NCBI RefSeq assembly: GCF_006738645.1
Contig: NZ_AP019700.1
Span: 2,926,001-2,990,000 of the forward strand
Direction: 5' to 3'
Source: Stella humosa
Lineage (GTDB): Bacteria > Pseudomonadota > Alphaproteobacteria > ATCC43930 > Allostellaceae
DNA length: 64,000 nucleotides
The translations under genes were made by a program, and so were the position numbers. Under the pieces are notes generated by a model that worked only from the letters and a program-made list of their open reading frames with translations, made no database searches and had not been told where the DNA came from. Positions 36,212 through 43,228 of the stretch are shown here, one piece after another. The first letter of the stretch is position 1. Every line of letters starts with the position of its first letter.

Positions 36212-37311
36212 CGCGCAACGTTCTGATCATCCCCGGCGACGGCATCGGCATCGAGGTGATGGCCGAGGCCCGCCGGATCGTCGAGTGGCTCAACGCCCAT
36301 CGCGGCACCGCCATCACGCTGACCGAAGGCGAGATGGGGACCGAGGTCTGGCGGCGCACGGGCGTGCCCATGTCGGACGAGACGATCGAGGCGGCCAAGT
36401 CGGCGGACGCGGTGCTGTTCGGCGCGGTCGGCGGCGACGAGATCATCCCGCGGCCGATCCGGCGCGCACGCGGCCTGCTGGCGCTCCGCCGGGCCATGGG
36501 GCTCTATGCCAACCTGCGGCCGGTGAAGGCCTACGAGGCGCTGCTTGACGCCACCAGCCTGAAGGAGCGGGTGGCGCGCGGCGTCGACCTCGTCGTCCTG
36601 CGCGAACTGTCGAGCGGGGTCTATTTCGGCGAGCCGCGCTTTACCGAGACGCTGCCCAGCGGCAAGCGTCGCGCCGTCGACACCCAGGTCTATACCGAGG
36701 AGGAGATCGAGCGCATCGCGCGCGACGCCTTCCTGCTCGCCCGCACGCGGCGCGGCCAGGTGGCATCGGTCGAGAAGAGCAACGTCATGGAAACGGGTCG
36801 CCTGTGGCGCGACGTGGTGACGGCGCTGCACGCGGCCGAGTTCCAGGACGTGGCCCTGCGCCACGTGCTATCGGACAACTTCGCCATGCAGATCATCCGC
36901 GACCCGCGGCAGTTCGACGTGGTGGTGACCGACAACCTGTTCGGCGACCTGCTGTCGGACGCCTCGGCCATGATCGCGGGCTCGCTCGGCATGCTGCCGT
37001 CCGCCAGCCTCGGCACCGCCGACGCCAGCGGCCGCCGCCCGGCCCTCTACGAGCCGGTTCACGGCTCGGCCCCGGACATCGCCGGCAAGGGCATCGCCAA
37101 CCCGATCGCGGCCATCCTCAGCGTCGCCATGATGCTGCGGCACTCGTTCGGCCTCACGGCGGATGCCGAACTGGTCGAGAAGGCGGTGGAAGCCGCCCTG
37201 GACGGCGGCGCTCGGACGGCCGACCTCTACGTGCAGGGCGGCATCCAGCCGGTGACGACGGCCGGGATGACGAAGGCGATCATGGAAAAGTTGGAGGCGC
37301 TGGCGGTATGA
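36208..37311 (+). CDS. beta-hydroxyacid oxidative decarboxylase, LeuB-like
   Basis: The 367-residue protein begins LIIPGDGIGIEVM and has NLFGDLLSDASAMIAGSLGM with EPVHGSAPDIAGKGIANP, the marks of isopropylmalate/isocitrate/tartrate dehydrogenases. RELSSGVYFGEPR replaces the usual RELTGGIYFG. It would oxidise and decarboxylate the hydroxy acid made by the LeuCD-like isomerase using NAD. ATG 36208 overlaps the small-subunit stop; the longer frame upstream is a shadow. Confidence 0.86.
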   Translation: MTRNVLIIPGDGIGIEVMAEARRIVEWLNAHRGTAITLTEGEMGTEVWRRTGVPMSDETIEAAKSADAVLFGAVGGDEIIPRPIRRARGLLALRRAMGLYANLRPVKAYEALLDATSLKERVARGVDLVVLRELSSGVYFGEPRFTETLPSGKRRAVDTQVYTEEEIERIARDAFLLARTRRGQVASVEKSNVMETGRLWRDVVTALHAAEFQDVALRHVLSDNFAMQIIRDPRQFDVVVTDNLFGDLLSDASAMIAGSLGMLPSASLGTADASGRRPALYEPVHGSAPDIAGKGIANPIAAILSVAMMLRHSFGLTADAELVEKAVEAALDGGARTADLYVQGGIQPVTTAGMTKAIMEKLEALAV

Positions 37312-37354
37312 CAATGCCGGACAGGGAGGGACGGCAGCGCCGAACTTCCCGTCC

Positions 37355-37396
37355 ACGGCGGCTTTCGGGCACGGCGGCCTTTCGGGCTATGCCGCC
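37355..37396. repeat. short tandem repeat and hairpin between leuB-like and antitoxin genes
   Basis: ACGGCGGCTTTCGGGC (37355-37370) is followed directly by a near copy with one extra C (37371-37387). GGCGGC at 37373-37378 can pair with GCCGCC at 37391-37396. It lies between convergent genes and may serve as a weak bidirectional terminator. Confidence 0.4.
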
Positions 37397-37399
37397 TGC

Positions 37400-37657
37400 C
37401 TATTCCTTGGCGGTCAATTCATCGCCTGGATCCGGTGGATTTCCGACACCGGGCCGGCCGAGGATCGCCAGTGCCTTGGGAACATCGGCACGCGCCCCTC
37501 GCTCGGAGAAGAAGCTCTCCGTCCGGAGCGCAGAGAGTTTCTCTGCCACGGCCACGTTGATGAATTGATTGAGCGCAACACCCTCGCTCTCGGCTACTTT
37601 TCGCGCCTCATCGAGCAGAGAGGGTTGAAGACGCAAGGCGAAGTTGCTCTTTCTCAT
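37400..37657 (-). CDS. antitoxin of the ribbon-helix-helix/HicB-like type
   Basis: The 85-residue protein has an N-terminal ribbon-helix-helix pattern (NFALRLQPSLLDEARKVAES, then GVALNQFINVAVAEKL) and a flexible proline-rich C-terminus that could wrap the toxin. It should bind DNA as a dimer and neutralise the PIN toxin. Its ATG overlaps the stop of the toxin gene, so the toxin is encoded first. Confidence 0.82.
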   Translation of the reverse strand: MRKSNFALRLQPSLLDEARKVAESEGVALNQFINVAVAEKLSALRTESFFSERGARADVPKALAILGRPGVGNPPDPGDELTAKE

Positions 37658-38082
37658 TTCGTGGCCTCCAGGCGCTGTGCCGCTTCTGCCGGTCGCAGGA
37701 TCTCCAATCCGAACCGTTGGCCGGCACGCATAAAATCTCGAACATTATAGGTGACTATTGCTGCGGCCCGGCCATTCACCGCGGTCTCCAGCACCATGTC
37801 GTCGTCCGGGTCCGCAAGAGTGGGCCGCCATAGGAACGCGAGCACAACCGGATCCGCGATTGCTCCCACCGCATCGAGCAAGACTTGCGCGTCCTCGACG
37901 GTGATGCGTGCTTTCGCCAAGTGTTCTGGCCGCGTCAGGACGGCCTCGTATTCGAACATCAATAGCACCGATACCAGGATCGTCAGGCGCCTCTCGAGTG
38001 CTGCGACGAGCAATCGACGCGACGCGCCCAGATCGCTCCGGACGGCTGCCACCAGTGTCGACGTATCAAGCACCACTCGCAC
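37654..38082 (-). CDS. PIN-domain toxin (COG1569-like ribonuclease)
   Basis: The 142-residue protein is a PIN-domain nuclease with acidic metal ligands D6 (VVLDTSTL), E44 (MFEYEAVL), D93-D95 (DPDDDMVLE) and D116 (YNVRDF). Such toxins cleave RNA when the antitoxin is lost. The frame opens with GTG at 38082 and has no Shine-Dalgarno sequence. A -10-like TAATCT sits 6 bp upstream, so the message may be leaderless. Lower G+C than the flanks suggests a mobile module. Confidence 0.85.
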   Translation of the reverse strand: MRVVLDTSTLVAAVRSDLGASRRLLVAALERRLTILVSVLLMFEYEAVLTRPEHLAKARITVEDAQVLLDAVGAIADPVVLAFLWRPTLADPDDDMVLETAVNGRAAAIVTYNVRDFMRAGQRFGLEILRPAEAAQRLEATK

Positions 38083-38116
38083 GATACTAGATTAGATATC
38101 GCCCGCGATATGACAA
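38083..38116 (-). promoter_or_regulatory. toxin-antitoxin promoter with embedded palindromic operator
   Basis: On the minus strand TTGTCA (plus 38111-38116) and TAATCT are 16 bp apart. The spacer is almost entirely the perfect inverted repeat ATATCGC-N2-GCGATAT (38096-38111). This is the arrangement expected for autorepression by a dimeric RHH antitoxin. The -10 ends 6 bp before the toxin GTG. Confidence 0.65.
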
Positions 38117-38137
38117 TGGGGTAACCGCACCGGGCGA

Positions 38138-39223
38138 TCACCGTCCCGCCACATCCACCACCAGCACCCGGAACGTCGACCGCTGCCCGGCGCGCAGGAT
38201 GGTGAGGTCGACCGAGCCATTGACCCCGGCGCGCTCGACGGCGGCGGCGAGGTCGCTGAGCGTCTTGGCCGGGCGGCCGTCGACCGCGATGATGATGTCG
38301 CCGACCGCGCCGCTGCGCGGGTCGGCACCCCGCAGGCCGGCATTGGCGGCCGGGCTGCCGGGCAGCACGCGTTCGATGGCGATACCGCTCTGGCCGGGTA
38401 TCGCGTCCTCTGGCAGCGCCACGATGCCGATGCCGGGGCGCGGCACGCGACCATCTCGGATGAGGGCCGGGACGACGCGGTTGACGGTGTCGACCGGCAC
38501 CGCGAAGCCGATGCCGGCCGAGCCGCCGCCCTCGGAGATGATGGCCGTGTTGACGCCGATCAGGCGGCCGGCCGAATCCAGCAGCGGCCCGCCGGAATTG
38601 CCGGGATTGATCGCGGCATCGGTCTGGATGACGCCCGCGATCTCGCGGTGGGACGCGGTCGGCAGGCGCCGGTCGAGGGCCGAGACGACGCCGGTCGTCA
38701 GGGTCCGGGCCAGCCCGAACGGGTTGCCGATGGCATAGGCGAACTGCCCCACCTTCAGGTCGGCCGAGGTGCCGATCGGGATGGGGCGCAACTCGATGCG
38801 GGTATCGGCCAGGCGGATGACGGCCAGGTCGTGGTCGGGGGCGGCACCGATCACCCGCCCTTCGACCGTGGTCTCGTCGAACAGCCGGACGCGCACGCGC
38901 CGTGCCTGGTCGACCACATGGAAGTTCGTCACGACATGGCCCGAGGCGTCCCACAGGAAGCCGGTGCCGGTGCCGCTCTGGCGCGCACGGCCCTGCGGCG
39001 TGGAGACGACTGCGCCCTCGGTGAATATGTAGACGACCGACGGCGAGGCATTCTGGAACAGCTCGATGGTGTGCCGCTCGGCCGGGGCCAGCTCGCCGCG
39101 GGCGGCGACCACGCGCGGCTCGCTGCCGACCAGCCACAGGTCGCGCACGAACTGGTCGCCGATATAGATCGACGCCAGGATCAGCACCCAGATCACCGCA
39201 TAGCGCACGAAGCTACCCTGCAT
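38138..39223 (-). CDS. membrane-anchored trypsin-like serine protease with PDZ domain (DegS-like)
   Basis: The 361-residue protein has one N-terminal membrane helix (residues 8-22), a protease domain with catalytic H102 (TNFHVV), D132 (DHDLAV) and S210 (GNSGGP), and a C-terminal PDZ domain (about 270-355, with AVGDIIIAVDGRPA). The single anchor and single PDZ resemble DegS-type sensors of misfolded envelope proteins more than soluble DegP. No sigma-E/RseA genes are adjacent. Confidence 0.88.
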   Translation of the reverse strand: MQGSFVRYAVIWVLILASIYIGDQFVRDLWLVGSEPRVVAARGELAPAERHTIELFQNASPSVVYIFTEGAVVSTPQGRARQSGTGTGFLWDASGHVVTNFHVVDQARRVRVRLFDETTVEGRVIGAAPDHDLAVIRLADTRIELRPIPIGTSADLKVGQFAYAIGNPFGLARTLTTGVVSALDRRLPTASHREIAGVIQTDAAINPGNSGGPLLDSAGRLIGVNTAIISEGGGSAGIGFAVPVDTVNRVVPALIRDGRVPRPGIGIVALPEDAIPGQSGIAIERVLPGSPAANAGLRGADPRSGAVGDIIIAVDGRPAKTLSDLAAAVERAGVNGSVDLTILRAGQRSTFRVLVVDVAGR

Positions 39224-39371
39224 CCCGGCCCCCGGCTCCCCTGCTGCGACCGCTTCCCTTTAGCATGGCGCGCGCCCGGGTCGAGCAGGCTTGATCCGGC
39301 GCCCCGGCCGTCCCATGCTCGCCCTTCCAGCCCGGCCGGATTCCCACCCGGCATACCGCCCGGAGAGGCGC

Positions 39372-40976
39372 ATGTCCCCGCAGCAGTTCGACTACATCGT
39401 CGTGGGTGCCGGCTCGTCCGGCTGCGTCCTGGCGAACCGGCTTTCCGCCGACGGCCGGCACCGCGTGCTGCTGCTCGAGGCTGGCCCCAAGGACACCAAC
39501 CCCTGGATCCATATCCCGGTAGGCTATGTGAAGAACCTCCGGAACCCGGGGGTCAACTGGTGCTACGAGACCGAGCCCGATCCCGGCATCAACGGCCGCA
39601 AGTCCTACTGGCCGCGTGGGCGGGTGCTGGGCGGCTCAAGCTCGATCAACGGCCTGATCTACATCCGCGGCCAGCGCGAGGACTATGACCACTGGCGCCA
39701 GCTCGGCAATCGCGGCTGGAGCTTCGAGGACGTGCTGCCCTACTTCAAGAAGGCCGAACGGCAGGAGCGCGGCGCATCCGACCTGCACGGCGCCGACGGC
39801 CCCCTCAGCGTCGAGGACCTGCGCCAGAAGCACGAGCTGTGCGAGGCCTTCATCGAGTCGTGCCAGGCGATCGGCATTCCCCGCAACGACGACTTCAACG
39901 GCGCCGAGCAGGAGGGTGCCGGCTACTACCAACTTACCAACCGCAACGGCCGGCGCTGCTCGGCCGCCGTCGCCTATCTGCGGCCGGCCAAGGGGCGCGC
40001 CAACCTCAAGATCGAGACCGGCGCGCTCGCCAGCCGCGTGCTGCTGGACGGACGCAAGGCGGTCGGGATCGAGTATCGCCAGGGCGGCACGGTGCGCCAG
40101 GCGATGGCCAGCCGCGAGGTGATCCTGTCCGGCGGCGCGATCAACTCCCCGCAACTGCTGCTGCTGTCGGGCATCGGTCCGGGCGCGCACCTGCAGGAGC
40201 GCGGCATCGCCGTCGCCCACGACCTGCCGGGCGTCGGCCAGAACCTGCAGGACCATTTCCAGGCCCGCATCGCCTATCGCTGCACCCGGCCCATCACCGT
40301 CAACGACGACATCCGGAGCTGGTGGCGGACGCTGAAGATGGGCCTGGAATATGCCACGCGGCGGACGGGCGCCATGACGATCGGCGCCGGCCAGGTCGGC
40401 CTGTTCGCCAAGACCCGGCCGGAACTGGCCACGCCGGACGTGCAGTACCACTTCATCCTCTTCAGCTCGGACGGTGCCGGCTTGGCGCCCCACCCCTTCC
40501 CCGGCTTCACCAATTCGGTCTGCCAGCTTCGCCCGGAAAGCCGGGGTACGATCACGCTGCGCGACGCCGATCCCGCCACCCATCCGGCGATCCGCCCGAA
40601 CTACCTGTCGGCCGAGACCGACCGGCGGACCATGGTCGACGGGCTGAAGCTGGCGCGCCGGCTGGGCGAGCAGGCGCCGCTGGCCGCCTACGTCGCGGGC
40701 GAGCACATCCCCGGCCCCGGCGTCGTCTCGGACGACGAGATCCTGGAATTCGCCCGCCAGACCGGCTCCACCATCTACCACCCGACCAGCACCTGCATGA
40801 TGGGCCAGGGGCCGGGCGCGGTCGTCGACGCGGAACTGCGCGTGCATGGCATCGGCCGGCTGCGCGTCGTCGACTGCTCGATCATGCCGACGGTCGTGTC
40901 CGGCAACACCAACGCCCCCGCCATCATGATCGGCGAGAAGGCGAGCGACCTCATCCTCAATGCCAAGGCGGCATGA
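39372..40976 (+). CDS. GMC-family FAD oxidoreductase, choline/alcohol dehydrogenase-like
   Basis: The 534-residue protein has the FAD motif VVGAGSSGCVLANRL (residues about 10-24), the GMC signature GRVLGGSSSINGLIYIRG, the second signature GAINSPQLLLLSGIGP and the catalytic histidine block HPTSTCMMG with the late SGNTNAPAIMIGEKA. It oxidises an alcohol to an aldehyde. GGAG precedes ATG 39372 by 6 bases. A ThDP enzyme gene follows after 26 bp, suggesting a shared pathway. Confidence 0.9.
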   Translation: MSPQQFDYIVVGAGSSGCVLANRLSADGRHRVLLLEAGPKDTNPWIHIPVGYVKNLRNPGVNWCYETEPDPGINGRKSYWPRGRVLGGSSSINGLIYIRGQREDYDHWRQLGNRGWSFEDVLPYFKKAERQERGASDLHGADGPLSVEDLRQKHELCEAFIESCQAIGIPRNDDFNGAEQEGAGYYQLTNRNGRRCSAAVAYLRPAKGRANLKIETGALASRVLLDGRKAVGIEYRQGGTVRQAMASREVILSGGAINSPQLLLLSGIGPGAHLQERGIAVAHDLPGVGQNLQDHFQARIAYRCTRPITVNDDIRSWWRTLKMGLEYATRRTGAMTIGAGQVGLFAKTRPELATPDVQYHFILFSSDGAGLAPHPFPGFTNSVCQLRPESRGTITLRDADPATHPAIRPNYLSAETDRRTMVDGLKLARRLGEQAPLAAYVAGEHIPGPGVVSDDEILEFARQTGSTIYHPTSTCMMGQGPGAVVDAELRVHGIGRLRVVDCSIMPTVVSGNTNAPAIMIGEKASDLILNAKAA

Positions 40977-41002
40977 ATAGCCGCGACTAGGGAGCCCAGC
41001 AC

Positions 41003-42637
41003 ATGAAGGTAGGCCTGGCCATCGCCGAGATCCTGAAGCGCGAAGGCGTCGAGATCGTCTTCGGCTATCCGGTGAACCACATCCTGGAATATGTCGCCCA
41101 TGTCGACATCCGGCCGATCATCGTGCGCCAGGAGCGCATCGGCCTGCACATGGCGGACGCCTATTCCCGCCTGTCGCGCGGCAAGAAGATCGGCGTCTTC
41201 GCCATGCAGCACGGGCCGGGCGCCGAGAACGCCTATGGCGGCGTCGCCCAGTGCTACGGCGAATCGATCCCCGTCCTGGTCATGCCCATGGGTTATCCGC
41301 GCCGCATCGCCCATGTGCCGCCGAACTTCAACTCGGTCACGGCGATGCAGCACATCACCAAGAGCGCCGAGCCGGTGACGAGCGGGGCCGAGCTTGGCAA
41401 CGTCATGCGCCGGGCCTTCACCCAGCTGCGCAACGGCCGCTTCGGGCCGTGCCTGGTGGAGGTGCCGACCGACGTCTTCAACGAGGACGTGGCCGAGCCC
41501 ATCGCCTACGAGCCGGTGATGACGACCCGCTTCGGGCCGGACCCGATGGCGGTGCGCAAGGTGGCCGACGTGCTGGTCGACGCCAAGGACCTCGTCATCC
41601 ATGCCGGCCAGGGCGTGCACTGGGCCGGTGCCTGGCCGCAGCTTAAGCGCCTGGCCGAGCTGCTGGCCGCCCCGGTGATGACGACGCTGCAGGGCAAGAG
41701 CGCCTTCCCCGAGAACCACGAGCTGTCGCTCGGCTCCGGCGGGCGCGCCTATTCCAAGACCATCGACGTCTTCCTGAAGAAGGCCGACGTGATCTTCGGC
41801 ATCGGCTGCTCCTTCACCGAGACCAACTTCGGCACCGCCATCCCCAAGGGCAAGACGATCGTCCATTCGACGCTCGACCCGCTCGACATCAACAAGGACG
41901 TGATCGCCGCCCACGCGCTGGTGGGCGATGCCGCGCTGACGCTGGATGCGCTGATCGCCGAGCTGGAACTGCGCATCAAGACCCCGCGCGACGCCTCGGC
42001 CGTGGCCAAGGAGATCGCCGCGGTCAAGGCCGAGTGGCTGGCCAAGTGGATGCCCAAGCTGACATCGAACGAGGCGCCGCTGTCGCCCTATCGCGTGCTG
42101 TGGGACCTGGCCCACACCGTCGACCGGGCCAACACCATCATCACCCACGACGCCGGCAGCCCGCGTGACCAGCTCTCCCCCTTCTGGGAGACGACCGAGC
42201 CCCTGTCCTACATCGGCTGGGGCAAGACCACCCAGCTCGGCTACGGGCTGGGGCTGGCCATGGGCGCCAAGCTCGCCTGCCCCGACAAGCTCTGCATCAA
42301 TGTCTGGGGCGATGCCGCCATCGGCTTCACCGGCATGGACTTCGAGACCGCGGTGCGCGAGCGCATCCCGATCCTGTCGATCCTGCTGAACAACTTCTGC
42401 ATGGCGATCGAGCTGCACATCATGGAAGTGTCGACCGAGAAGTATCGCTCGACCGACATTTCCGGCGACTATGCGGCGATGGCGCGCGCCTTCGGCGGCT
42501 ATGGCGAGCGGGTGACGAAGCCCGAGGACATCATCCCGGCCATCAAGCGCGGCATCGAGCAGACCCAGAAGGGCATCCCGGCGCTCATCGAGTTCATCAC
42601 CTCGAAGGAGACCGAGATCTCCACCTTCAAGAGCTGA
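41003..42637 (+). CDS. thiamine-diphosphate-dependent enzyme, acetolactate synthase/decarboxylase-like
   Basis: The 544-residue protein has the three-domain ThDP layout: the catalytic glutamate E44 (RQERIGLHMADAYSR), the central domain, and the ThDP motif GDAAIGFTGM ending about 25 residues later in ILLNN. GDA replaces the common GDG. Family members decarboxylate or ligate 2-oxo acids. Being in an operon with a GMC alcohol dehydrogenase suggests it uses or makes an aldehyde. The substrate cannot be read from sequence. Confidence 0.85.
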   Translation: MKVGLAIAEILKREGVEIVFGYPVNHILEYVAHVDIRPIIVRQERIGLHMADAYSRLSRGKKIGVFAMQHGPGAENAYGGVAQCYGESIPVLVMPMGYPRRIAHVPPNFNSVTAMQHITKSAEPVTSGAELGNVMRRAFTQLRNGRFGPCLVEVPTDVFNEDVAEPIAYEPVMTTRFGPDPMAVRKVADVLVDAKDLVIHAGQGVHWAGAWPQLKRLAELLAAPVMTTLQGKSAFPENHELSLGSGGRAYSKTIDVFLKKADVIFGIGCSFTETNFGTAIPKGKTIVHSTLDPLDINKDVIAAHALVGDAALTLDALIAELELRIKTPRDASAVAKEIAAVKAEWLAKWMPKLTSNEAPLSPYRVLWDLAHTVDRANTIITHDAGSPRDQLSPFWETTEPLSYIGWGKTTQLGYGLGLAMGAKLACPDKLCINVWGDAAIGFTGMDFETAVRERIPILSILLNNFCMAIELHIMEVSTEKYRSTDISGDYAAMARAFGGYGERVTKPEDIIPAIKRGIEQTQKGIPALIEFITSKETEISTFKS

Positions 42638-42640
42638 GCG

Positions 42641-43228
42641 CTACCGCGCGGGTATCGGCGCCAGGTGGAATTCCGCCATGGCGTCGATCGCCCAGCGCGC
42701 CAGATAGACCGAGTAGGACGGGCGCACGAGCAGCCAGTAGGTCGGCCGCTCGTCGCGCTGCAGGATGATCGCCGGCACCCGCGCGAAGGTCGACTGGGCG
42801 ACATGGCCCGGCCCGAACTGGCGCGGGTGCAGGTCGAGGTGGCAGCCCTTCTCCATCACCGTGCGCGCCGCCGGCCCGGCGATCTCCAGCCCCAACCGGC
42901 CGGCCGAGGTATCGACGGCGGCATAGTGGTATCCCGCCAGCGCCATCTGGAAGCGGGCGATGGTGGTCGCCACTTCCGGCCGCGGCACCAGCACCAGCCA
43001 TTCGTCCGGCCCCAGCCAAAGCGCCGCCCGCGCACCGTCGGATTCGAAGCGGTTTGCGGCCGATGGCAGCGCCACCCCCAGTGCGGCCGATGCCAGCGGC
43101 AGGCAGGCCGCTTCGCCGCGCAAGGTGATCTGGCCGACCGGCGTCAGCGCCGACAGCGCCGCCTGGTCGCCCGATGCCGACGCCATGTCGGCCGCCAGCG
43201 CGTCCAGCACCGTCCTGGGCTCAACCAT
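42641..43228 (-). CDS. soxG: sarcosine oxidase gamma subunit
   Basis: The 195-residue protein matches SoxG in length and shows LGPDEWLVLVP and a GcvT-like central segment (HYAAVDTSAGRLGLEIAGPA). It completes the heterotetrameric SoxBDAG enzyme. An in-frame GTG at 43231 is an alternative start. It overlaps the 3' end of soxA by 8 bp and converges on the ThDP gene with a 3-bp gap. Confidence 0.9.
   Translation of the reverse strand: MVEPRTVLDALAADMASASGDQAALSALTPVGQITLRGEAACLPLASAALGVALPSAANRFESDGARAALWLGPDEWLVLVPRPEVATTIARFQMALAGYHYAAVDTSAGRLGLEIAGPAARTVMEKGCHLDLHPRQFGPGHVAQSTFARVPAIILQRDERPTYWLLVRPSYSVYLARWAIDAMAEFHLAPIPAR

Noticed and set aside
34159-37311. Simple annotation as leucine biosynthesis leuCDB
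   Set aside because: Not excluded, but the lyase, the divergent importer, the lack of leuA and altered motifs argue for a paralogous module, so no leu symbols were assigned.
37355-37387. Two-copy repeat as a start of a CRISPR array
   Set aside because: There are only two adjacent copies with no spacers and no cas genes.
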